A DNA stretch of 64,000 bases from Ascaphus truei (Eukaryota; Chordata; Amphibia; Anura; Ascaphidae). The notes under the pieces are model-generated. The model searched no databases, was not told where the DNA came from, and saw nothing but the letters and a program-made list of their open reading frames with translations. Of this stretch, positions 1-10,980 are shown one piece after another (the stretch's first letter is position 1; each line of letters opens with the position of its first letter). The DNA lies in contig CM071570.1 of the NCBI GenBank assembly GCA_036426205.1, positions 71,848,995-71,912,994 on the forward strand, read 5' to 3'. The translations under genes were made by a program, and so were the position numbers.

Positions 1-2400
1 CAGCTGCTATGGTGATTCCAGCACTTAGCATACTATTCACCATTATTAAACAGGCTTTCCAATAATTAGTCAGTGATACAAAAATAATAAGTGGATAAAT
101 CCATCAGCAATGCCCCCCTTCTTGTAGGATTTCAAATAATAATAGAAAGACGTGTATTTAGATGGCACACATAATAGTGGGGTGCAGATGGGATTGTGTG
201 GCTTATGATTTGAAAATACACATAAACATATACTTGCTGTATCCATCTATTATCCATTTATTGATGAATCACAAAAAGAGATATTCATTCGGTAGGGAAA
301 TGACAGACATTGAAATAGAAACATAGTAATTGTCAGCCAGTAAGGACCATTTGACCCACCTACTAATATGTATATTCCCATTTGGCACTCATGACAATAA
401 GAGAATTACTTTTGTCTCGAAAAACCAGACAGTATACAGAAAAACTGTCAGCATAGAGGAAACATACAACAATAATATGAACATACTGTATTTTTTTTTT
501 TTTTAAACATGCAAGGCACAAATAATTATTTTTCACGTGCACAGTAAGATAGTAAAAATAGAAACTATTATTTGTCAATAGCATTGGCTATTTACGCAAC
601 ACAAAAGACTAAAGAAAATCCAATTGCGCTAAAAACACAGATGTAAAAAAAATTGCATAATGGAGAATGCAGGCTTATATACTAATACATAATAAATTAA
701 TTAATTAATAAAATACAGATACAAAATCAATTCAGTCCAAAAGTCCAAGGTTGGCGCTTTCTTTTCAAGTAGTATTTGCCAATGTATGGCACAAAATAGA
801 TCAATATAACATAAAAGGGTACACAAGACCATTTCTCATTGTGCAGTACATTTAATAAATAATCAGATAAAAACAAAAGTATACAGTGAGAATATGATTT
901 CTTGCACATATGACATGGTCCAATGTTCCAATTGCCTCCTTCGGCTGATCTAAGTTGGGGCCTATACTTTCAAGGAGCACCCCTCACCGGTTCTTCTTTT
1001 TTCTACTCTCGCAGGCATTGAAGTGGCATTCGCTCACAAGGGATGTCTAATTGACGTCATGTCCAGCAGCTCACAAGAGAATGGCTTCAGCTCTGATACA
1101 ACCTCTACGCAATTCGTGAGACTCTTCTAACTTTCTAATGGGCAACGGGCATGGCTATGTGGGACCTAAAGGACCCATAAAAAGATTTTAAAAAGCCTGA
1201 ATAGATTACTGAAAGTAATCTCTGAATTGTAATAGAAAATCGCTGCACAATAGCTAGTACTTAATAGTTAGAGGATGGGTAATAATTGCATCCACTGTAT
1301 AAATGAATGTATCAAATAAAAATGTTTATACCAAAGAAGGAAATGGAATTGGTTAGCAAATCAAATATATTTGGGGAAAAAGAGAACAAAAGGGGAAAAA
1401 AAGAAAAAAAGAAATATTGGGAATATTTAAATCTGGGTTGATTATCTCCTATAGGAAACATATTTAAAAAAGCTAAGCAGGCTAAGGAAAAAGTATATGG
1501 GAGATATGCATGAAAAGTAAAATATCGGAAAAAAAATAGATAAAAAAATATTAATATTCCTCCAATAGATGTTGGAGAGGATGGGAGGAAGTTGGATCAA
1601 TGTCTCATATATGGTGTGATGCCCTAAAATTTCCCAAACTTGGTCTCAGATTTGTTATATTATTGAAGAATTTACTGGATGTGTAGTACCAATGGATCCG
1701 TTCCATGCATCATTCAATAAAAGAATCAAATCACAGTCCCAAATACTGACTTCATAGGTATTATCGACCACTAGATGCATTATGGTGAGCTACTAGAATC
1801 AAGTGGAACCTCCTCCTGTGGCTATGATTTTGCCTAAATTGAGTGATGTTACCTTATGGAATGTCTCACAAGCTTACTCAATCAAACTCAGTCACATTAT
1901 GCTACTGCCTGAATGTAAATATAATTTTACTGAAGAGGTGAGAGAGACTGACTGACTAATGGCTCTCCAAAGTATGTTTCAATGAGTCCCATCCCACACT
2001 TTCTAAAAGGATTTCCATACCGACTACATACTGTAGAGTTGATAAGACAAAGGTAATGGCACCAACCTATTGATTGGAACCTGGGACCTCCCACCATTAC
2101 TTTTCTAGGTCACAGGTCCAGCAGTGTGAGCTAAACCAGCTGATAGGTAGTACCACTGTCACATCCTGCTTTTGAGCTGCTCACTGCTTACACATGTCAC
2201 TAATCTAGCTATTAGCGCATCTCACAGGTATCTCAGGTGTGCTCCGCAAGGAACATTAAACTGTCAACCACAGAGTTGAAGTGGTCTGCTTTAAAGGAAG
2301 CCAGGGGTGGGAGCTACTACAAATATATGCACTCATTTTGATGATACAGTGGGGATAAGACGTATCTTTCCTCTGTCTGGAAACATCTCCAGTCTGTTAA
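1..2400. other. AT-rich non-coding DNA, no recognisable gene
   Basis: No ORF here has a composition or motif that looks coding. The stretch is AT-rich with short homopolymers (a T run near 490-504, A-rich text near 1380-1420). I recognise no transposon ends. It may be old, decayed repeat or plain intergenic sequence. Confidence 0.6.
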
Positions 2401-2435
2401 AACCTCACATATTTATGTGATGTGACGGTGAGGGA

Positions 2436-2830
2436 GTATCCAGGCTTTATAATAAAGGTTAAGCCCACTTGGTTGCCCCTGAACTGTGTTTTGGGGCCCT
2501 AGAGTGTCAGCTCTTGGACCCCTGTATTGGGCATGCATTACTGTACCATGTAATAAAATATGAGACAATTGCAATGTGTTATGTTTTACCCTTTCCAGGA
2601 GTGCTAGCAAGTGGAGAAGACCAGGCTGTGAGTTTCAGGGTAGGTTTGACGGAGAAACCTTTTTTCAAATTGAGTCTATTTAGCGAGGTTCCAAAGTTAC
2701 TAGAGACCCCAAAAATGTACCTGGGATTCAGGTTAGATTCCCGGCTAAGTTGAAGCACAGTGCTCCGGTCAAAACTCTACTATGAAAGCGTTCTTGTGAC
2801 TCACCACTCACCACTAGGAGGTCCTGCTTC
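2436..2830 (+). repeat. Interspersed repeat family A, copy 1
   Basis: This segment matches 16650-17035 over most of its length. Both copies share a CCAGGCT(C/T)TATAATAAAGGT start, a central segment ending in the ACCCTTTCC / TCCCTTTCC motif, and an AAATGTACC(T/G)GG(G/A)ATTC block followed by CACCACTAGG. I see no coding capacity. The AATAAA-like motif near the 5' side could make it part of an LTR or a LINE tail, but the family was not identified. Confidence 0.6.
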
Positions 2831-4180
2831 AGCATAGACCAGAAGGTAAAAGGAGGCACAGGAATGAAAAGGGTCCCTGAAACAATCAAGGGGTCCCTAA
2901 TATAACAGATGGGGCTTCCCAGTTCTTGCACAGGTTACCCTAACTCTGGTATTAGGAGTTTAGGGGATACTCCAGCCAAGGATAAGGCTGAGAGAATTTT
3001 ATTAAAATAAGAAGTCTGTTTGCAGAGTGTCAGGGATGTGGCTGGGGAAGAAAAACTGTTTGGTTTCCCCTCCATCCCTCCCACCAAAAGGAATTATGAT
3101 ATTTTTAATAAAGTGTATCAAGCATGTTAGTATGGTTGCCTGGCTCTGGTATAGGGGTTTAGGGATGCTACAGTCATTTATAAAACTGAGCAGGAATTTA
3201 TTAAGATAAGGCTGTGAGAGTTTTAGAAGTAAAGTTAAAATGTTTAAAGGTCCAGTTTGCTGTGTGTACGGGATACAGGCAAGTGTAAAGGGAATAGTTA
3301 GAATTACCCTGTATTTCATACACCAAAGGACTGTAACACATTTTAGCAGCAGAATGTATAAGAGTATATTTTATTAAGCAGCAGTGTTTTAAAATATGTT
3401 TGACTTTATACATGAAACATAAGGCAGGGTCGTTCATCTCAGGGACAAAGGGGGGCTTATGGCTACCACAGCTTTGGTGCCAGTGAGTCTAATCCTAGGT
3501 CAATAGATAAAATTACACTAGCTGCCAGGGTAGTGAAAGCCACCTAAACAGGATAACTGAGTTGTGTTCAAGTCCTGGCCAGTTGTCACCTTCCTAGACT
3601 TGGAGGCACTGAGCCTGCAGGGGCCTTTGATTAGTAAGTGGGCAAAATGGCGGTTTGTGCACATGCTCACTCACTTTTCTGAAGCTATAGGTGCCAGCTT
3701 TCACAAACCTGGCAAAGTTTGTGTGTGGCTAGAGATGAAGTTCCCGCGCTGCGGATTGGCTGCAATACTGCAGGGATGACTTTGAAAAGGTTATAAAAAA
3801 GTGAGCAGCCAGCCCAGAGATTGTGATTCAATGTTTTTTCCAAGATTCCCCAGAAGGGAGATTCCTAAGATTCCAGATTGCTAAGGTGATTCAATGTGTG
3901 TTCCAAGATTTCCAAGGTCCAAAGTGTGTAACCTTCACGGCGGGGTCGGACTGACCCAAAAAAGCCTTGCGGAGACAGCAAGGAAACAGCTACAGGACTT
4001 TAAGCAGAAAAACTTCTAAGTCACACTTTCAGTACCATTTGGAATGGACTATTTAAAGACTTTATTTCAACTAGGAAAGTCAGTTTGTTAACCCCAGACC
4101 CCCAGTAAGTGTATTTTTCTTCTGCCTATTGTAATCCATTGTGTGTTTGCCTGTTTCTATGAAATAAATCACAATTTATT
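2831..4180. other. Unresolved repeat-like DNA, no gene
   Basis: Short partial duplications occur (two AATTTATTAA-containing blocks near 2997 and 3196; two 'CCAAGATT' blocks near 3840 and 3905), together with an AATAAA at 4162. These suggest retroelement debris, possibly LTR-derived. No convincing ORF or terminal repeats were found, so no family is assigned. Confidence 0.35.
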
Positions 4181-4960
4181 TTACTTATTGGCTTTGCTTA
4201 GTGATATGATCCCGGTATAAATGTGTAAGTACCTGGTCCCCCGTGACAGTGGACGACGTGTCTCTGTAGGTGAATGATTGGACCTGTGTTCTGTGTCAAA
4301 ACTTCTAGGTGAATTGAATCTCTCTTGACGTGGATTATTCCCAAATCTTCCCCTCAATGGGTGATGTGGAGTGGTGTCTGCCATATTTGATCTATTTATA
4401 TATGTATCTCCATTTCTAAAATTATATCTATTTTTCCCCCAATCTTTATAACACCCTCTAGAGTAATCTTCTTCATCTCTCATGAATTTCTTAAGTTTCC
4501 CTAAAATAATGTTTCTTTCCAGTCCATCTATCCTTCTTTGTAAATCTGTGTCATTATTTTTTAAATGGTTAATTGTTTCAAATGGTTCTAGGTTTTCTCT
4601 TATCATATTAATTTCCTCATCTAGTTTACTGAGATTTCTAGTGTGCTGAAATATAATCAGGCGCATAAGATCATTTGAACAATTGTTTAAGATTTTATGC
4701 CAGGCCTGTGTAAATTCTTGATCTTCTACACCAGATCTAGGATTTTTAATAAACCTTAAACCTCTTGGTATTTTCCAATTTTTTTAAATACTTCTTTAGA
4801 AATACTAGGTCCCACCATTTTCTAGTGTTTTTTATTAAAAGTTTCTCTAATTTCATGAATTCTAAATCTATATTTTCTTCTCCCCTCAATTTTGGAGCCA
4901 TATTATCCAGGGAATTCATCATCAAAGAATAAGGATACTAGATTACTTTTTTTTAGATAA
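4181..4960 (-). pseudogene. Penelope-like retroelement, N-terminal coding fragment (degenerate)
   Basis: On the minus strand the conceptual translation has the look of the N-terminal region of vertebrate Penelope-like elements. It opens with an L-x-KLL...WW-rich segment near 4910-4790 and an IPRGLR block near 4770. A lysine/glutamate-rich helical stretch follows, then KKFMRDEEDY near 4485 and a charged low-complexity tail. The reading shifts frame near 4780-4770, so it is not functional. The RT and GIY-YIG parts are absent. This is family resemblance from memory; a protein search would decide. Other PLE pieces in the window (13.4-16.1, 38.2-39.2, 42.6-45.7 kb) support the assignment. Confidence 0.6.
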
Positions 4961-5366
4961 CCTTCTAATGAAAATATTAGGTGTATTGTCTTCTTCCATT
5001 GGTGCAGCCTCTAAACCAGAAACCCAAAACGTGCCGAAAAAAATTTCTGAAGACCATTCTACAAGGAGATATTTGGACCCATACGGGTTTGAGCTGCAAT
5101 TTTTGTTACACATTCTATTATGTTTGGTACCAATTTTGACTGCAGCACGTTTAGCATCAATAATTATCTCACTTTATTATCACTTTTATTATCAAAACTC
5201 TGGGATTTTGTCGATTTCACTTATTTGTTTGAGTGACACATATTTGGCACTTAATATAGGAGCGACATTCACATCTTTTTTTCTGAACCTTTCTATATAA
5301 CAGTACACTTTCATCAACCTTAGCCAAGACAGCTCCTGCCACTACACATCGCCCCAGACAACTTAG
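4961..5366. other. Non-coding gap between PLE fragment and MITE
   Basis: It contains a 110-aa frame without recognisable motifs. It is probably the 5' leader of the PLE fragment on its left or other repeat debris. No signals were found. Confidence 0.3.
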
Positions 5367-5893
5367 GCACGTTCTAAAGTGCCGTGCTCGCACTACGCCG
5401 TGCGCGCGCGCAGAATTTCAGTTGGCTGACATCAGTCAGCCTTTCTATAAAAGGGCCGCGCGTGCACAGCAGGGAGAGGGGAGCCGGCAGGCAGCGGCAA
5501 AGATGAAGAAATTAATGTTTTCGCGCCGCTACCTGCACTCAAATGTATGTATATGTGTATATGTGTGCATGTATGTATCCATGTATGCGTGGATGTGTGT
5601 TTGTATTGATGTGTGTGTGTGCATGTGTGTGTGTGGGTCAAAGATTGTAAAACAAAAAAAACATATTTATTAAACTTTTTTTTTTCCGTTAAAAAATCTA
5701 TCTAGGACTTACTTTCACTCACACAACCATGAACACACATACACTCACACATACACACACATATACACACACACACACATATACACACATATACACTAAC
5801 CTGCAGCTCCCGGCTCTAGATACATGAAAAGAATGCGGCACGTGCACACGCGTTCGCATAGGAATGCACAGCCGCATGCTGTATAGAACAGCC
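5367..5893. mobile_element. MITE with GTTCTA..AG-type inverted ends (copy 1)
   Basis: The left end GCACGTTCTAAAGTGC and the right end, read in reverse as GGGCTGTTCTATACAGC, are imperfect inverted repeats. Both are followed inward by GC-rich, CpG-rich DNA. The interior is non-coding and carries CA/TG microsatellites (about 5537-5635 and 5718-5797). The same end type is seen in the 7458-8111 element. Flanks TTAG/TTAC hint at a TTAA-like target, as in piggyBac/Kolobok-type elements, but this is not certain. Confidence 0.5.
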
Positions 5894-6580
5894 CTTACAT
5901 CACAACCATGCCAAACAAGTTCTACCCACTATCACCAAAAGTGCTTACTCACTGCTGAACGTTACTGGAGGAAATCACACTCTAAAGCTAATTCCCTTCA
6001 CTATAAATTCCTACTCTCATCCTGTGCCACTGCCCTTTACCTTACCAAGCAAACCAACTTTTCTTCTCTATTACTAACTCTGTCCTCTAACCCATCAACA
6101 CTATTTGCCACCTTTAACTCCCTTCTCTGCCAAACTACCCCTTGGCTCCCTTCCACTCTGATGGTCAAGACCTTGCCACCTACTTCACATGTAAGATTGA
6201 GTCCATCAGACATGACATCTCTTCCTATGATGTTCAACACACAACACATACCTCCCTTCACACACCTAAACCCACCCTCAGCAAATTTCCCCCTCTGACC
6301 GTAGGGGAGTTCCCCATGCTCCTCTCATCACCTCAACCTAAACCCTGCCGCCGTGATCTTATTCCCTCACATCTCCTCTTCTCCCTCTCTGGCACACTAA
6401 ACCAAACCCTAACTCACCTTTTTACCCTCTCTCTCATCACTCGCCATTCCCATCTTCCTTTAAACATGAACTCATCACACCCATTCTAAAGAAGCCCTTT
6501 TTTGAACCAATCTCTGTCTAACTGCTGCCCTCTCTCTCACCCCTCCCCTTTGCATCCAAGCTACTTGAGCAGCTTTTATA

Positions 6581-7405
6581 TGTAACGGATTTTCTGGCCT
6601 GTCTGACCCACCCAATCTCACATTGGCCCCTGTGGTCTAACCAGTCCCCATTACATGGTTGTGTCTGGTGGTGCACCTGTTGGCAACAGGACTCCTGAGT
6701 CTCCCGCATGATGTTGTGTGGGGATTGCCAACCCAGACAGGTATCTGAGGTAGTGTGCGTGAGTCCTACCTATATCCAGTGCAGCACCTCCACCTCATCA
6801 GGATCCCTGCGTCTGCGTGGGAATGCTTCTGATGAGGAACGCCTCCGTGGTGGTGCCTTCCCCTGCTGAGTAATTCCAGACTCACACAGTGAAGTGTCTT
6901 TATTCAAGGTCATTCTTTATTGTTGCTTGGTATGGGCCAACTGCCCCTTGCAGCGATTTACTCAGCCGCACATCTCGCCGTGTGATCCTTTCAAAGGTAC
7001 AACCTCCCAATGGAGTGGGATCCCCTCTCCCCTCAGGGAGATCACCCCTGTGCCAGGTCCCTGGACACAGTATGGCATTGACAGCTTTATGCTGATTGAT
7101 ATAGAATGGGGCCACTAGTTACAGCACTAGTGGGCCTCTTTCTCCCAGGTCTCAACGCAGACCTGCTCCTTACTCCAACACACTAACTTTGAACAGTGCT
7201 GTGCCTTATATCTTCAGGGGGCAGGCACATCTCTGATGTCACTAACGGTGGACTCAGAGTATGTAGCTCCTCCCATCCACACATAGGGCACCTCACCAGG
7301 GTGTGAGGGCAAACCTCCATGATTACTGCTGGCATCCCTGTAACTTACCAGGCCTTACTGCCAGCAGGAGGGATAACTGCAGGACCATTTTACAGCATGG
7401 CTACA
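6581..7405 (-). mobile_element. Solo LTR inserted in the L2 relic (4-bp TSD TATA)
   Basis: The segment runs TGTAACGG...GGCTACA and so has TG..CA ends on both strands. It is flanked by TATA at 6577-6580 and 7406-7409. Removing it rejoins the L2 reading frame (KLLEQLLY | NRLNHFL), which confirms the insertion boundaries. It is 825 bp long with no ORF of note. An internal AATAAA-type signal was not securely located. Strand is a guess. No internal gag-pol is attached, so this is a recombined solo LTR. Confidence 0.8.
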
Positions 7406-7599
7406 TATACAATCGCTTGAATCACTTTCTCCCCTCCAACTCCCTGCTACATCTAAGGTCCGTTCTATACTGCATGCGGCCGTGCGCACGCGCGTGCCTG
7501 TGCGAACGCGCGTGCACGTGCTGCATGCTTTTTCCTGTTATAGAGCCAGGAGCTACAGGTACTGTGTATATGTGTGTATGTGTGTGTGTGAGTATATGT

Positions 7600-7712
7600 G
7601 TGTGCATGGGTTGTGTGTGCATGGGTTGTGTGTGCATGGGTTGTGTGTGCATGGGTTGTGTGTGCATGGGTTGTGTGTGCATGGGTTGTGTGTGCATGGG
7701 TTGTGTGAGTGA
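7600..7712. repeat. 15-bp minisatellite (TTGTGTGTGCATGGG)n
   Basis: About seven near-identical 15-bp units in tandem, preceded by an imperfect TG/TATG array. Because the unit length is a multiple of three, every frame stays open and yields repetitive CVCMG-type ORFs that are not real proteins. Confidence 0.9.
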
Positions 7713-7784
7713 AGAAAGTCCTAAATAAGATTTTTTAAAGAAAAAAAAAGTTTCATAATTTTTTTTTTTTATTTGTGCATTCAT

Positions 7785-7955
7785 TGACACACACACACAT
7801 CCATACAAACACACATCCACACATACATACATACACACACACATACATACACACACATATCCACACATACATACACACACACATACATACACACATACAT
7901 ACATACAAACACCTATCCACACATACATACATACATCAAACACACATACATACAC
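7785..7955. repeat. CACA/CATACA simple repeat
   Basis: Imperfect (ACACAC)/(CATACATA) microsatellite inside the MITE. Long open frames across it on both strands are artefacts of the low-complexity sequence. Confidence 0.85.
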
Positions 7956-8509
7956 TTGAGCACTGATAGCGGCGCAAAATCATCTTTTCCAATGTCTTTG
8001 CCGCTGTCTGTCGGCTCCCCGCTCCCTGCCATGCGTGCACAGCGCAGCTCAGCCATCTATACCTGCCATGCGCGCGTACGGCGTAGCACGCCCCTGCACT
8101 ATAGAACCAGCCTAAGACCTACTCCCAGCTAAATGTAAGGGTCATTTCTCCTTACTATTTCTCCTGGATTTCTCTGCTGCCTTAGACACTGTTGATCTCA
8201 CACTTGTCCTGCACATCCTATACTCCATTGGCCTCTGTGATTCAGCCCTCTCCTAGTTCAAATCCTACCTATCCAACCACTCTTTTAGTGTTTCCTTCTC
8301 TGATGTCTCCTCCTCTTTCCTCCATCTTTCTGTCGAGGTTCCACAAGGCCCTGTCCTTGGCCCTCTGCAGTTCTCACACTATACCTCTTCTCTTGGGGAA
8401 CTAATAAAAATCTTTTGGCTTTCAGTATCATCACAATGCAGAGGACACACAAATATACCTCTCCCTCTCCTTTCAGGTTATAGATAAACACATTGAACAT
8501 CAATGTGTA

Positions 8510-9585
8510 TGTAACACCTTTTGCCCCCCCCCCCCTATCGCAGATGGGGACCATGTGGGGAAATCTACACTTGTGTTACCGGGTGTGGTGCGTCACCTGA
8601 TAGGCCTGAAGGCCTGAAGGCCTGAACCTCCGCCACTGGGAGCCTGGGGTTACCTGATCCGTCGTCGAACATAGCGCCTCCACCTGTAAGGGTTCCCACC
8701 TGAGTGTGATGGTCCTCTTACAGGAACCACAATAATAAAACACGCACACAGTGTATGCTAATAACTGTTTACTATTGTAACTACTAATAATAACTCCGGT
8801 ACCAGTACCACACAGAATAATGTGTATACACACACACATGGACATGCACTGGGTGCACACATCAACATAGGTATTCCCCAAAGTACCTTATGTCCAAACC
8901 CCACCCACGTGTGTTGGAGATAGCGCTATCCCTGGACGTGTTGGTGCACGCTTTATAGATACCTGCCCGGGCTCCAGCCACGGGTGCCGCTATACACTGA
9001 AGTGGATCTGCCTGGTCCGACGTGATATCCTCCTACGCGTGGGGTGACTTCCAGCGTGGATAATATCACAGCAGCTCCGCACCGTCTGTACTTTGACGGG
9101 GATCCGTCTGCAACCGGCCGGCCGCAGTTACTGCTTGGCAGGACCTCCGAGAAGATAGTCTCTATTTAACTCGGGGGGGTCTGAGCCCAGACCCAGTAAT
9201 CAGGCTGCGCACTACTGAGTGGCTTCTAACTTAACCAAATAGCTAAAAGGGCAGAACTCCTCAAGTAGGGCCTGTCCCTGAAGCAACCACAAACTGGGGC
9301 AATGGTAACTTATCTGGGGCCTCTGGGGGTAACTAGGCCTAGTGCCAGGGGCTACTGCTCCCTGCACACACACCCTAACTCACCCAGCTCCCAGCTCCAA
9401 CTGACACTCTTTTTAAAAGCTGTCTAAACTGTCATCTCTCACAGCTTCACTGGTTGCCTAGCAACATGTAACTGCAGCCTCTCTTAACTGTCTCTATTCA
9501 GAACTGTCAGTGCAGGCTCCCTTGCACTGAAAAGGCCTTAATTGCAAATGCAGCCGCCCTATTGACTAAGCCGCAGCATGTAACA
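8510..9585 (-). repeat. 3' LTR of the minus-strand LTR element
   Basis: 1076 bp with TGTAACA at both plus-strand edges. It matches 10981-12105 throughout, including the TAGCGCTATCCCTGGACG block, the AACCGGCCGGCCGCAG block and the terminal CTATTGACTAAGCCGCAG block. It differs by scattered substitutions and a short GGCCTGAA triplication near 8608. Confidence 0.85.
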
Positions 9586-10941
9586 ATCCCCTAAAGGGAT
9601 ACGGTGGCTATTCACTCCCCCTGGTAAAATCCCAATGGCCTCGCTTGGGTAGCAGACATATAACAGAGAGTTATATAATGAAAAATGCATTGCATAGGAT
9701 ACACAACAAATCACGTTGATACCCAAGGCCAGATGAGTCTCATAGTGGGGTACCCCAAACTGATTGAGTGATTGACTCCTGGGAGTCTTTTGGAGCTCAT
9801 AATCGGGGGCTAGTGTCTCTGATCCCAAACCATCTCCTCCCCCTGGTAGAAGGAATAGTAAGGGGTCTTGGTGCCAAACTTTTACCTGGCCATCTGCGAC
9901 ATGGACGAGGTGGGCAAGGAGGTCTTGCCCTTTGCCTCGGTCCACCACATGGTGAATAAAGCGCTCTAGCGTGCGCATGAAGGAGGCAATAATTACCAGA
10001 GTGGTCACAGCACAGTCTTTGTTCACTCCAGCAATCTCTTTAGTGGTGACGTCTTCTGGGGACATTACAATATCTACATGCAGGTCCTTGTCTTGAGACG
10101 AGAAGGATTGAAGGTTCCTCTTGTAGGTGTAAGTGCCGTGCATAGCCGCTGTACTGGATACCTTGATGGGGTCAAATTGGTTCTCTGGTCTGCAGAGATC
10201 TTCTAGGGGAGACACCTCCACAAGGACGCGATGACGGGGTGAGCCCATTGCCCGGGTGACCCTACCTTTGGAGCCACCTTGCTCCATGATCACCGGGGAG
10301 CTCACACCCGACACCCCTGGGGCAGTCAACTCACCCCTGTCGTCATTGGCAGGTACTGATCCAAAGCCTGGGACCGATGGTACCATCGTTGAAGGCCGGA
10401 CAGGCCGTGGCAGGGCCCACGGGCCCACAGCAGAGTCCGCAGTAGGTGAGTCAATCAGCCCGTTGTCCTCAGCGTCACTTGAGTGGTCCGCTGGCAGGTG
10501 CATCACCACGGCTGATTGGATACTTTTGTCAGTAGAAGAGAATGGGGGTAGGGACGCCTTACCCTTCGTTGGTTCGAACATCTGTGGTTTCGTCATTGGA
10601 ACCGAATCTGGAACCGATTCTGGAGTTGAGTCTGGAACCGCTGTTAGGGCGCACGTGCCCTCCAAAACCTCTGCTCTTGAGGTAGGTAGATTGGCAGCAT
10701 TGACCGACCCAGTAGAGGGGTCTGTCGCATCTTTCTCTGCGGTTTCCGTGGGCTGCAGCAGCATGGGTTGCAGGAACTGTGCTCCGCAGCAAGCACTCTT
10801 GGGTCCCCAAGTCAGTTCTCCATCTGGAAAGTCACATTTGCTGCAGAAACATCGTACGCACCCCTGCCTGTCCACTTTTGCCACCAGAAGTTCTACTGGT
10901 AGGTGATAAGGGTCAAAGTCCATACCGCCATACTTATTCAA
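9559..10941 (-). CDS. Unknown 460-aa ORF inside the LTR element
   Basis: I do not recognise this protein. It begins 20 bases downstream of the primer-binding site, where a gag start is expected, and its stop lies just inside the 3' LTR. The N-terminus (residues ~1-60) is cysteine-rich (CVRCFCSKC and a CC pair), which could bind zinc. Residues ~70-250 are low-complexity, rich in Ser, Pro, Thr and acidic residues. Residues ~250-380 look more globular, and the last 60 are probably translation through the polypurine tract and LTR edge. There is no CCHC knuckle, DTG protease or RT motif. It could be an unusual gag, an accessory ORF or a captured host sequence. An open frame this long in a decayed neighbourhood argues for recent coding function. 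Confidence 0.5.
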   Translation of the reverse strand: MNKYGGMDFDPYHLPVELLVAKVDRQGCVRCFCSKCDFPDGELTWGPKSACCGAQFLQPMLLQPTETAEKDATDPSTGSVNAANLPTSRAEVLEGTCALTAVPDSTPESVPDSVPMTKPQMFEPTKGKASLPPFSSTDKSIQSAVVMHLPADHSSDAEDNGLIDSPTADSAVGPWALPRPVRPSTMVPSVPGFGSVPANDDRGELTAPGVSGVSSPVIMEQGGSKGRVTRAMGSPRHRVLVEVSPLEDLCRPENQFDPIKVSSTAAMHGTYTYKRNLQSFSSQDKDLHVDIVMSPEDVTTKEIAGVNKDCAVTTLVIIASFMRTLERFIHHVVDRGKGQDLLAHLVHVADGQVKVWHQDPLLFLLPGGGDGLGSETLAPDYELQKTPRSQSLNQFGVPHYETHLALGINVICCVSYAMHFSLYNSLLYVCYPSEAIGILPGGVNSHRIPLGDCYMLRLSQ

Positions 10942-10960
10942 CTCCTTTTGTAAGCACAGA

Positions 10961-10977
10961 TCTCAGCAGCGCCTCCA
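10961..10977 (-). promoter_or_regulatory. Primer-binding site, tRNA-Thr-like
   Basis: The plus strand reads TCTCAGCAGCGCCTCCA, which looks like the 3' end of a tRNA including CCA. On the element's own strand it lies three bases after the 5' LTR. It resembles the 3' end of vertebrate tRNA-Thr species with a few mismatches; the tRNA assignment is from memory. Confidence 0.6.
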
Positions 10978-10980
10978 AAA

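Larger units (their letters stand above)
7458..8111. mobile_element. MITE with GTTCTATA-type inverted ends (copy 2)
   Basis: The left end GTCCGTTCTATACTGCA and the right end, read in reverse as GCTGGTTCTATAGTGCA, are inverted repeats. CTAAG flanks both sides (7453-7457, 8112-8116) and looks like a target duplication. It is inserted in the L2 relic. The interior is GC-rich at both ends, with a 15-bp minisatellite and long CATACA/CACACA arrays in the middle. It is related to the element at 5367-5893. Confidence 0.65.
5900..8509 (+). pseudogene. L2-like LINE ORF2 relic, interrupted three times
   Basis: Conceptual translation in three frames gives the linker and reverse transcriptase region of an L2/CR1-group LINE. 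An ERYWRKS..LHYKF..FNSLL segment lies at about 5950-6130, the RT lead-in (DLAtYF, FPPLTVGE, DLIPSHLL) at 6170-6385, and KLLEQLLY at 6555-6580. The frame continues directly at 7406 with NRLNHFLPSNSLL. After a second gap, LLDFSAALDTVD appears near 8165, [12 protein letters not shown] near 8340 and [11 protein letters not shown] near 8435. The catalytic YADD is degraded to an AED-type remnant. Several frameshifts make it dead. It is split by a solo LTR (6581-7405) and a MITE (7458-8111), and truncated by an LTR element from 8510. Confidence 0.75.

Noticed and set aside
7422..7955. 177-aa Cys/Val/His-rich ORF
   Set aside because: Runs through the 15-bp minisatellite and CACA arrays; open only because of repeat periodicity.
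10256..10906. 216-aa plus-strand ORF
   Set aside because: Antisense shadow of the minus-strand ORF in the LTR element.
10955..10980. tRNA gene
   Set aside because: Only the 3' end resembles a tRNA. There is no cloverleaf, and the position next to an LTR shows a primer-binding site.
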